Assembly (NCBI GenBank): GCA_902778275.1
Contig: CACYXE010000004.1
Span: 22,127 to 86,126 of the forward strand
Source: Oscillospiraceae bacterium
GTDB taxonomy: Bacteria > Bacillota > Clostridia > Oscillospirales > Oscillospiraceae
Length of the DNA: 64,000 bases
Direction: 5' to 3'
A program made the position numbers and the translations under genes. Positions 57,432 through 64,000 of the stretch are shown piece after piece; position 1 is the stretch's first letter, and each line of letters begins with the position of its first letter. Under the pieces are notes generated by a model, which saw only the letters and a program-made list of their open reading frames with translations, was not told where the DNA came from and made no database searches.

Positions 57432-57474
57432 AACACCGTCCATACTGTTTGTAAAACATGGTATGGACGGTGTT
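57432..57474 (+). terminator. Hairpin after ispE
   Basis: 14-bp stem (57432-57445 with 57461-57474), 15-base loop, T-rich end. It reaches within 5 bases of the spoIIR start and may separate vegetative from sporulation transcription. Confidence 0.6.
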
Positions 57475-57479
57475 ATTGT

Positions 57480-58073
57480 ATGCGAAATTGCAAAAAAAGG
57501 TTTCGGCTTTGGGAGACGGCGGCGCTGTTGGCGCTGAGTATAACGCTCTGTATCGGGGCCTGGGCCCAGGGCAGACAGGCGGAGATCGGCGGCAGTCTGG
57601 TGCGGCTGCATGTGCTGGCGGTCTCGGACGCGCCGGAAGAGCAGGCGCTGAAGCTGCGGGTGCGGGATGCGGTGCTGGCGGAGCTGCGCCCGGCGCTGGC
57701 GGCGGCTGAGAGCGCGGAGGAGGCCAAGGCTATCCTGCGCGGCCGTCTGGGTGAAATCGCCAGGGCCGCCGCTGCCGCGGCGGAGGGGCGGACTGTACGG
57801 GTAAGTCTCAGCCGGGAGTCCTATCCCACCAGAACATATCAGGGCTTCTCCCTGCCCGCCGGGCGGTACGATTCCCTGCGGGTGGTGCTGGGCGAAGGAC
57901 AGGGACAAAACTGGTGGTGCGTGGTCTTCCCGCCCCTGTGTCTGACGGCGGCGGAGCCGGTGCAGAGCGTCATGAGCCCCGCCGGCTTTGCCCTCATCAG
58001 CGAGGAGGGCTACGCGCTGCGCTTCCGGGCGGTGGAGCTCTGGGGCGAGATCACGAGCCGCTTTGCAAAATAA
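57480..58073 (+). CDS. spoIIR: Stage II sporulation protein R
   Basis: 197 residues: a signal/membrane segment (about 12-30), then the SpoIIR core (LVRLHVLAVSDAPEEQALKL with R..DAVL), a helical middle (AEEAKAILRGRL) and the signature NWWCVVFPPLCL. SpoIIR is secreted from the forespore and triggers SpoIIGA processing of pro-sigma-E. The ribosome-binding site of ATG 57480 is weak (GGACGG). No sigma-F promoter could be placed with confidence. Confidence 0.92.
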   Translation: MRNCKKRFRLWETAALLALSITLCIGAWAQGRQAEIGGSLVRLHVLAVSDAPEEQALKLRVRDAVLAELRPALAAAESAEEAKAILRGRLGEIARAAAAAAEGRTVRVSLSRESYPTRTYQGFSLPAGRYDSLRVVLGEGQGQNWWCVVFPPLCLTAAEPVQSVMSPAGFALISEEGYALRFRAVELWGEITSRFAK

Positions 58074-58077
58074 GCGA

Positions 58078-58106
58078 TTGCGGAGCTGCGGGCAAACGTG
58101 TATAAT
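58078..58106 (+). promoter_or_regulatory. Sigma-A-like promoter of the FAH-family gene
   Basis: TTGCGG at 58078-58083, 17-bp spacer, TATAAT at 58101-58106. Confidence 0.65.
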
Positions 58107-58137
58107 ATTTCCATCCAAAGAGATGGAGGAGAATACC

Positions 58138-58974
58138 ATGAAGCTTTGCAATATAAAGGTCGACGGCGAGATGCGTCTGGCGGTGGTCACAGACCGGGGC
58201 GTGGTGGACGCCGCGGCCGCGGGCTGCGCGCTGAGCATGGAGGATCTGCTGGCGGGCGCAGACCGGGCGCCGCTGGAAGCCATCGCCGCGGACAGCAGCC
58301 TGCCGGTGGTGGAGGCACCCGTATACGCCAACGTGGTCGGCAGGATCGGCAAGCTGCTGTGCGTGGGGCTCAATTACAAGGCCCACGCCATGAACGCGGG
58401 TTTTGCCCTGCCGGAGTATCCGGTGCTGTTTTCCAAATTTGCCGACGCTCTGGTCCCCGGCGGCGTGCCGGTGGAGCTGCCCGCCTGGGAGAGCAGCTAT
58501 GACTATGAGGCGGAGCTGGTGATCGTCATGGGCAAGACCGCCTGGAACGTCAGCGAGGCGGAGGCCATGGACTGCGTGTTCGGCTATACCTGCGGCAACG
58601 ACCTCAGCTGCCGGGATCCCCAGATGCGCAGCGGCCAGTGGCTCATCGGCAAGACCATGCCGGGCTTTGCCCCCTGCGGCCCCTGCATCGTCACGGCGGA
58701 CGCCTTTGATCCCTTTGCCGATCACGCGGTGAAGAGCTTTGTCAACGGCGAGCCGCGGCAGAACGGCACCACCACGGACATGATCTTCGACTGCGCCAAG
58801 GTGATCAGCTACGCCTCCCGCTATGTGAAGCTGGAGCCGGGCGACCTGATCTTCACCGGCACCCCCAGCGGCGTGGCCCTGGAGGGCGGTCAGAAGTACA
58901 GCTGGCTCAAAGCCGGAGACAAGGTGGATATCGAGATCGAGGGTATCGGCGTGCTGAGCAATACCATGTGCTGA
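58138..58974 (+). CDS. Fumarylacetoacetate hydrolase family protein
   Basis: 278 residues. GKLLCVGLNYKAHA, SYDYEAELVIVMG with the metal-binding Glu pair, GYTCGNDLSCRDPQ, TMPGFAPCGP and LEPGDLIFTGTPSGVA are the FAH-domain hallmarks. Family members cleave or decarboxylate 2-oxo or acylpyruvate acids (2-hydroxyhepta-2,4-diene-1,7-dioate isomerase, acylpyruvase). The physiological substrate is not predictable from context. TGGAGGAG precedes ATG 58138. It is monocistronic and ends in a 20-bp-stem terminator. Confidence 0.9.
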   Translation: MKLCNIKVDGEMRLAVVTDRGVVDAAAAGCALSMEDLLAGADRAPLEAIAADSSLPVVEAPVYANVVGRIGKLLCVGLNYKAHAMNAGFALPEYPVLFSKFADALVPGGVPVELPAWESSYDYEAELVIVMGKTAWNVSEAEAMDCVFGYTCGNDLSCRDPQMRSGQWLIGKTMPGFAPCGPCIVTADAFDPFADHAVKSFVNGEPRQNGTTTDMIFDCAKVISYASRYVKLEPGDLIFTGTPSGVALEGGQKYSWLKAGDKVDIEIEGIGVLSNTMC

Positions 58975-58984
58975 AACCGATATG

Positions 58985-59027
58985 GAGACGGAAAGACCGG
59001 AGCGATGCGCTCCGGTCTTTCCGTCTC
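58985..59027. terminator. 20-bp-stem bidirectional terminator
   Basis: Perfect arms 58985-59004 and 59008-59027, 3-base loop, between convergent genes. Confidence 0.8.
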
Positions 59028-59028
59028 T

Positions 59029-60399
59029 TCAGATCGTTTCCCCTTCCGGGGGATAGAGCAGGGTGTTGCGCCTGCTGTGATAGTAGAAATACAGCAGCAC
59101 GCTGCAGAGGATCCAGCCGGCGGGATAGCCCAGGGTGACCGCCAGCAGGCCGCCGCCCAGCCGGTAGGAGACGAACAAATAGATCTGCCGGAACACCACA
59201 AAGGAACCCAGGGAGATGAACATGGGACTGCGGGTGTTGCCCGCGCCGCGCAGGGCGCCCATGTAGACCTGGTTGGCGGAAAAGGTCAGATAGAAGGGGG
59301 AGATCACCCGGATGAACCAGGTGCCGAAGCGCAGCACTTCGGGATCCCCGTTGAACAGGCGTACCAGCTGCGGGGCGAAGATCATCAGCGGCGTCAGGAT
59401 CACCACCATGACCGCGAGGCCCATCTTCATGGCGAGCTTCGGGGCGGAAATGGCCCGGTCCCGATTCCCGGCTCCCAGGTTCTGTCCCACGAAGGTGGTG
59501 ATGGACAGGGACAGGGACATCATCGGCAGCATGGCAAAGGAGTCGATCTTCAGATAGGCGGCCCAGCCCGCCATGGCGGAGCTGTCAAAGCGGTTGATGT
59601 AAGATTGGACAAAGACGTTGGAAAAGGCGGTGATGCCCAGCTGCAGCGCCGAGGGCAGGCCGATGGCCAGGATCTTGCGCAGGATCCGGCCCCGGATGCC
59701 CAGACGCCGGTAATCCACCCGATAATCGGTCTTGGCCCGGGACAGCAGAAGCATGACCAGCAGGGCCGAGATGCACTGGGAGATCACGGTGGCCCAGGCG
59801 GCCCCGGCGATACCCCAGGAGAAGAAACGGACGAACAGCACGTCCAGCACCGTGTTGAGCAGGGTGGAGAAGATCAGGAAGTACAGCGGCCTGGTGGAGT
59901 CTCCCACTGCGCGCAGAACACCCGCGCCCATGTTGTACAGCAGGGTCCCCGTCATGCCCCAGAAGAAAATGCGCAGATACTCCACCGCCTCCGGGAACAC
60001 ATCCGCCGGGGTGTCCATCATCCGCAGCAGGAAGGGCGCGGCGGTGACGCCGACGGCGGTCAGGACGGCGCAGAGGATCAGGGTCAGCGTGATGGCGGTC
60101 TGTACCGCGTCGTGGAGCTTTTCTCCGTCCTTGGCTCCGTAGTACTGGGAGATCACCACGCCGGCGCCGGAGGAGAAGCCCATAAACACACCGATGAGCA
60201 TGTTGATGATGGGCGTGGAGCAGCCAACGGCGGCCAGCGCCTGCTTGCTGACAAAGTTGCCCACCACAATGGAGTCCACGGTGTTGTAGAGCTGCTGGAA
60301 CAGATTGCCGATCAGCAGCGGAATGGCAAAGGTGATGAGCAGCCTTGGGATGCTGCCATAGGTCATATCGGTATCTTTGCGCTGCAGGACAGAAGCCAA
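59029..60399 (-). CDS. MATE-family efflux transporter
   Basis: 456 residues with 12 predicted membrane helices in two homologous halves. PRLLITFAIPLLIGNLFQQL, VDSIVVGNFVSKQALAAVG and the second-half LGITAFSNVFVQSYINRF mark the DinF/NorM-like MATE family, which exports cations, drugs or metabolites using a Na+ or H+ gradient. The start is TTG 60399, seven bases after GGAGGTG. It precedes the minus-strand terminator of the sharing side; no operon partner. Confidence 0.9.
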   Translation of the reverse strand: MASVLQRKDTDMTYGSIPRLLITFAIPLLIGNLFQQLYNTVDSIVVGNFVSKQALAAVGCSTPIINMLIGVFMGFSSGAGVVISQYYGAKDGEKLHDAVQTAITLTLILCAVLTAVGVTAAPFLLRMMDTPADVFPEAVEYLRIFFWGMTGTLLYNMGAGVLRAVGDSTRPLYFLIFSTLLNTVLDVLFVRFFSWGIAGAAWATVISQCISALLVMLLLSRAKTDYRVDYRRLGIRGRILRKILAIGLPSALQLGITAFSNVFVQSYINRFDSSAMAGWAAYLKIDSFAMLPMMSLSLSITTFVGQNLGAGNRDRAISAPKLAMKMGLAVMVVILTPLMIFAPQLVRLFNGDPEVLRFGTWFIRVISPFYLTFSANQVYMGALRGAGNTRSPMFISLGSFVVFRQIYLFVSYRLGGGLLAVTLGYPAGWILCSVLLYFYYHSRRNTLLYPPEGETI

Positions 60400-60511
60400 G
60401 AGCCCACCTCCTCGTCATGGGAATCAGACGCTGTTTGCCGGAGACCTGCGATCTCCGGCAAGCTCCAGTATATGCCCGGAGACCGGGATTGTCAAATCCG
60501 GGAGAAAAAGA

Positions 60512-60544
60512 AAAGGCCGCTTCGACTACGGTCGAAACGGCTTT
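60512..60544 (-). terminator. Terminator of the CarD-like gene
   Basis: Minus-strand stem AAAGCCGTTTCGAC pairing with GTCGAAGCGGCCTTT (one bulge, one G-U), then TTCTTTTTC. On the plus strand the same site has a C-A mismatch, so it favours minus-strand transcripts. Confidence 0.7.
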
Positions 60545-60555
60545 GGAATCAGGTT

Positions 60556-61047
60556 TCAGATCGGCCCGATGCGCTCCTGTATGTAGCTTTCCACATCCTG
60601 GATATTGATGCCCAGCGCCACGGAAAGCTCCCCGTGCAGCATGTCCTTGGCACGGCGCATGGTAGCCTCCGCCCGGCTGCTGCGTGTCTTGCGCTCGGCC
60701 ATGCGGCTGCGCAGCCCTTTGACGATGGCGACCAGGGCCTCACAGCTGTGGAGGCGAAACAGCTCCTTATAGAACGCGTCCACATGGTTGAAACGGTTGT
60801 CGTTGCAGATGGCGGGCGCGATCCCGGGCATGGCGTCAATCAGCGCCTCCGCCTCCTCCCGGCTCATCACCGGGCGCATGTAGGCGCCGGAATCCACCGG
60901 CGTAAAGTAGGTGCCGCTACCCACAAGAGGGGTCAGGTGATAGTACAGCTTGTCCTTGGGCGCGCCGGACATGGCCAGCGGCTCGATCTTTTCCACCGTG
61001 CAGACGCCGTTCTCCCCGTATATGATTTTGTCGCCTACCAAAAACAT
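60556..61047 (-). CDS. CarD/CdnL-family transcription regulator
   Basis: 163 residues. The N-terminal Tudor-like RNA-polymerase-interacting domain (FLVGDKIIYGENGVCTVEKI, then KLYYHLTPLVGSGTYFTPV) and the helical C-terminal DNA-binding domain are typical of CarD/CdnL proteins, which stabilise open promoter complexes. The ATG lies just before 61047, with a purine-rich leader. Upstream is an AT-rich, hairpin-rich gap. Confidence 0.88.
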   Translation of the reverse strand: MFLVGDKIIYGENGVCTVEKIEPLAMSGAPKDKLYYHLTPLVGSGTYFTPVDSGAYMRPVMSREEAEALIDAMPGIAPAICNDNRFNHVDAFYKELFRLHSCEALVAIVKGLRSRMAERKTRSSRAEATMRRAKDMLHGELSVALGINIQDVESYIQERIGPI

Positions 61048-61216
61048 CCAAACAAATCCCCTATATTATTACTTCTGATAATATAATACAATACTTTTTT
61101 TGAAATTTCCATTATTATTTTTGAAAAAAAGAAAAAATATTGGGAAAAAGCCTTTGCAGAGAAGCCCACTTGCACATTGTGTTCGCTTCCCGCATCTGAT
61201 ATAATGATCATCGGAT

Positions 61217-61388
61217 GGCGAAATCGATCGAAGATTCGATTGATTTCGCTGCCAAACGACAAGGTTGGCAGCGAATGATTCCATGAATCATTCGCCCGAT
61301 GCTCATTGCAATGAATATATGGCAAAACAGCAGAACTGTTTTGCTGCGCCGCAAAGCGGCGCGGCAAAAAGCTTTTTGGCTTTTCGCC
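61217..61388. repeat. Array of five to six hairpins in a 540-base intergenic gap
   Basis: Between carD and hemZ (gap 61048-61589). Hairpins: 61217-61253 (GGCGAAATC ... GATTTCGCTGCC), 61271-61295 (11-bp perfect), 61322-61344 (9-bp), 61346-61362 (7-bp GC), 61363-61388 (10-bp). The 3' arm of the first (61246-61255) can also pair with 61265-61275 in an alternative 10- to 11-bp stem. No open frame of note. Left part (61048-61200) is AT-rich and empty; right part (61396-61589) has a TATAAT at 61402-61407 and the GTG leader. Confidence 0.75.
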
Positions 61389-61395
61389 ATCATAT
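61356..61395 (-). repeat. 40-bp dispersed hairpin repeat, copy 2
   Basis: Reverse-oriented copy of 21814-21853, 39 of 40 bases identical. It forms the last hairpin of the array. Confidence 0.85.
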
Positions 61396-61589
61396 AGTCA
61401 TTATAATATGCTACTATAAGGATAGACGTCTTTCGGGCAGGCTAAACAGGGGAAGAAAGCGGCGGGATGCTTTGTGGACCGGGCCTTCCCGGACCCGGCG
61501 AAGGGACGCAGCCGCGGCATCCGCTTTACGCGCCTGCGCCTGACAGAACGGAAGAAGCCGCCTGAAGAAGAGAAGAAAGAAGATATCGC

Positions 61590-63080
61590 GTGAAGCTCTA
61601 CTTATACGGACATAGCTATAAATACGCGGTGGAACAGATGCTGCTGACCCTGTTCCCCGACGAGCGGCCCCTGTACCCCGACGGGAAGCCGGAGGGGGAG
61701 CGGATGGAGATCCGGCTCATACGGGGCGGGGAGCGGACCACCGCCGCCTGTCTGCTGGTACGGGACGGAAAGCGCTGGCACGGCCGGGCCGCGGCGGCAA
61801 ACGCCTCCCTGCGCGGCGCACTGGAGACGGACCGCCGCTGCCAGCGGCTGGTGAAGAACGCCATGTACCGGGCGGCCCTGGCCTCCGGCGTGCCGAAGCC
61901 CGTGTGGGGCGCCCTGACCGGGGTGCGCCCCGGGAAGCTGCTGTGCGCCCAGCTGGACCGCGGACTTGACGGGAAACAGGCACTGCGGCAGTTCCAAAGA
62001 GAATTCGACGTGTCGCCGGAGCGGGCGGCGCTGTGCCTGGACGCCACGCGCCAGACCCTGCGGGCCCGCTCGTCGCTCTCACCGGAGGATGTATGCCTCT
62101 ATGTGGGCATCCCCTTCTGCCCCACCCGCTGCTCCTACTGCAGCTTTGTCAGCCAGTCGGTGGAAAAGAGCATGAAGCTGATCCCGCCGTTTCTGGATGC
62201 CCTGGAGCGGGAGATCCGCGCCACCGCAGCGCAGCTTGCCGGTCTGGGACTGCGGCCGGTGTCCATATACATGGGCGGCGGCACCCCCACCACCTTGTCG
62301 GCGGTGCAGCTGGATCGGCTTTGCGGATGGCTGGCGGAGGTCTTTGATCTGAGCGCTCTGCGGGAATACACGGTGGAGGCGGGGCGGCCGGACACCATCA
62401 CGGAGGAAAAGCTCAGTGTGCTGCGCGCCCACGGGGTGGACCGGATCAGCGTCAATCCCCAGACCATGTCGGACCCGGTGCTGGAGACCATCGGGCGCAG
62501 GCATACGGCGGCCGACATCCTCACCGCCCTGGAAAAGGTCCGGGCGGCGGGCGGCTTTGCCGTGAACATGGACCTGATCGCCGGGCTCCCGGCGGACACG
62601 GTGCAGGGCTTCCGGGAGACTGTGGATACGGTGCTGTCCCTCGCGCCGGAGAACATCACCGTGCATACCCTGAGCCTGAAAAAAGGCTCCCGCATCACCC
62701 TGGAGGGCGCCGCCCTGCCCACGGCGGCGGAGGTGGGCGCCATGCTTGACCTGGCGGGGGAGCGCCTGCGCGCCGCGGGCTACGGCCCCTACTATCTGTA
62801 CCGGCAGAAGTTCATGTCCGGCGGCTTTGAAAACGTGGGCTGGACCCGGCCGGGCTTTGAGAACCTGTACAACATCTGTATCATGGAGGAGTTGTGCAGC
62901 ATCATCGCCATGGGCGGGGGAGGCTCCACCAAGCTGATCCGGCCGGACGGCGGGCGCAACATCCGCGTCATGGCGCCCAAGTACCCGCTGGAATATGTGA
63001 ATCAGATCGAAAAGACCTGTGCGGACAAGGAGAAGATCCCCGCCTTTTACAGTCAGTTCATATCAAAGGAGGAAACGTAA
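61590..63080 (+). CDS. hemZ: HemZ-type oxygen-independent coproporphyrinogen III oxidase-like radical SAM protein
   Basis: 496 residues. An N-terminal domain of about 165 residues precedes the radical SAM barrel with CPTRCSYCSF (CX3CX2C, near residue 176), MGGGTPTTLS, AGRPDTITEEKL, ISVNPQTMSD and NMDLIAGLPADT, the HemN/HemZ pattern. HemZ proteins of this length occur in Bacillota. A GTG at 61590 is the start; the ribosome-binding site is weak. It converts coproporphyrinogen III anaerobically or acts as a related heme enzyme. The kinase gene begins directly at 63081. Confidence 0.85.
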   Translation: MKLYLYGHSYKYAVEQMLLTLFPDERPLYPDGKPEGERMEIRLIRGGERTTAACLLVRDGKRWHGRAAAANASLRGALETDRRCQRLVKNAMYRAALASGVPKPVWGALTGVRPGKLLCAQLDRGLDGKQALRQFQREFDVSPERAALCLDATRQTLRARSSLSPEDVCLYVGIPFCPTRCSYCSFVSQSVEKSMKLIPPFLDALEREIRATAAQLAGLGLRPVSIYMGGGTPTTLSAVQLDRLCGWLAEVFDLSALREYTVEAGRPDTITEEKLSVLRAHGVDRISVNPQTMSDPVLETIGRRHTAADILTALEKVRAAGGFAVNMDLIAGLPADTVQGFRETVDTVLSLAPENITVHTLSLKKGSRITLEGAALPTAAEVGAMLDLAGERLRAAGYGPYYLYRQKFMSGGFENVGWTRPGFENLYNICIMEELCSIIAMGGGGSTKLIRPDGGRNIRVMAPKYPLEYVNQIEKTCADKEKIPAFYSQFISKEET

Positions 63081-64000
63081 ATGGCATACCAGTTGAGTGA
63101 GATCAATTTCAAAACCGTTGCCGACCCCAAGGCTTTCGTTGAGGAGAGCGACGCCCAGTATCAGTCCCGGGTGGAACAGGCGGCGGAGAAGATCCTGGAG
63201 AACAAAAATGCCAGCCCCATCGTGCTGCTGTCGGGCCCATCCGGCTCCGGCAAGACCACCACGGCCATGAAGATCGCCGAGCAGCTGGAAAAGCGCGGCG
63301 TTTACACCCACTACGTAGCCATGGACGATTACTTCAAAACCGTGGACCCGGCCACCACGCCCCGCACCCCGGAGGGAGATCTGGATCTGGAGTCTCCCCT
63401 GTGCCTGGACATGGACCTGCTCAACCGGCACTTTACCGAGCTGTCCCAGGGGGAGCGGGTCTTTGTGCCCAAGTATGAGTTCTCCCGCCGCATGCGGATC
63501 CAGGAGCCGTCCAAGTCCATCAAGCTCAAGTCGGATGAAATGGTCATCTTCGAGGGCATCCACGCGCTGAACGACATGATCACCGACCAGCATCCGGAGG
63601 CCTTCAAGCTGTATATCTCCGCCAGGAGCGACGTGGTGTTCGAGGGCAAGGTAGTGTTTAAAGGCACCTGGTTCCGGCTGGTGCGCCGTACGGTGCGGGA
63701 CTATAAGTTCCGCGGCTCCGACCCGGCGGAGACCATGGCCATGTGGGCCAACGTGCGCCGGGGAGAGAAACATTACATCTCCCCCTTCAAAGACAAGGCA
63801 AATTTCCAGTTCGATACCTCCCTGCCTTACGAGGCCGCGGTGTTCAACCGTACGGCCACGGAGCTCTTCCGCTCCGTGCCGGAGGGCATCGAGCGCTTTG
63901 ACGAGCTGCGGGCGGTGCTGCCGGCCATCCAGCTCTTCGGTGAGATCGAGGAATCCTGCCTGGCGCCGGACTCCCTGCTCCGGGAGTTCATCGGCGGCGG
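63081..64000 (+). CDS. Uridine kinase-like nucleoside kinase, partial
   Basis: At least 306 residues, cut by the window end. A P-loop GPSGSGKTTTAMKIAEQL (near residue 52) and VAMDDYFKT, with PKYEFSRRMR and the RRTVRDYKFRG motif, place it in the uridine kinase / phosphoribulokinase family. Clostridial relatives often have an N-terminal TGS-like extension; here only about 45 residues precede the P-loop. It begins one base after the hemZ stop and shares its transcript; AAAGGAGG stands before the ATG. Confidence 0.82.
   Translation, partial: MAYQLSEINFKTVADPKAFVEESDAQYQSRVEQAAEKILENKNASPIVLLSGPSGSGKTTTAMKIAEQLEKRGVYTHYVAMDDYFKTVDPATTPRTPEGDLDLESPLCLDMDLLNRHFTELSQGERVFVPKYEFSRRMRIQEPSKSIKLKSDEMVIFEGIHALNDMITDQHPEAFKLYISARSDVVFEGKVVFKGTWFRLVRRTVRDYKFRGSDPAETMAMWANVRRGEKHYISPFKDKANFQFDTSLPYEAAVFNRTATELFRSVPEGIERFDELRAVLPAIQLFGEIEESCLAPDSLLREFIGG

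Overview
The window looks like a chromosome segment from a spore-forming, anaerobic, GC-rich Bacillota of the class Clostridia, most likely Oscillospirales/Oscillospiraceae-like. This is inferred from AddAB in place of RecBCD, SpoVT, SpoIIQ and SpoIIR, a sigma-F-type promoter, a HemZ-type radical SAM enzyme, strong GGAGG ribosome-binding sites, GC-rich codon use and many Fe-S enzymes. No rRNA, CRISPR array or complete mobile element was seen.

Layout. 1-2.8 kb (minus strand): queH, a structured leader and queT (queuosine precursor salvage), then a large membrane protein whose ATG is separated from its frame by an (AG)n tract, a probable phase-variation switch. 2.9-12.6 kb: dCMP deaminase, an aminotransferase, addB-addA, rpmE and spoVT. 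13.1-21.8 kb: a redox operon in which a CrtI/phytoene-desaturase-like flavoprotein plus an FNR/[2Fe-2S] reductase occurs twice, flanking a very Fe-S-rich GltD-like protein and a HypA-like metallochaperone. 22-25.5 kb: a flavodoxin-fold reductase, a Cys-rich DUF5714-like protein, glycerol-1-phosphate dehydrogenase and free-methionine-sulfoxide reductase. 25.7-26.1 kb: surface-protein debris. 26.2-28.8 kb (minus): a VWA / macro-domain / ADP-ribosylglycohydrolase operon.

28.9-44.5 kb is mostly housekeeping and transport: a methyltransferase-like protein with an alpha/beta hydrolase, glycerate kinase with an MFS permease, Tex, two PLP aminotransferases with a degenerate phosphatase-fold protein behind a branched RNA leader, an AEC transporter, a ferritin-like protein, enolase, an esterase, SpoIIQ and a membrane-anchored GDPD. 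44.6-47.6 kb (minus): an unusual pair of 2-hydroxyacyl-CoA dehydratase-like proteins plus a tiny membrane protein, with no activator nearby. 47.9-54.6 kb: an Fe-S aldo/keto reductase, two secreted or anchored beta-domain proteins, an AT-rich NERD-domain gene, and a five-gene tRNA array (Gly-Arg-His-Gln-Lys, minus) whose spacers carry a repeated hairpin with compensatory base changes. 54.8-64 kb: GH13 alpha-glucosidase, ispE, spoIIR, an FAH-family hydrolase, a MATE transporter, a CarD-like regulator, a hairpin array related to a 40-bp repeat about 39.5 kb away, hemZ, and a uridine-kinase-like gene cut by the window end.

All functional calls come from reading the sequence and family knowledge. 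No database search was run. Promoters and RNA structures are pattern matches.
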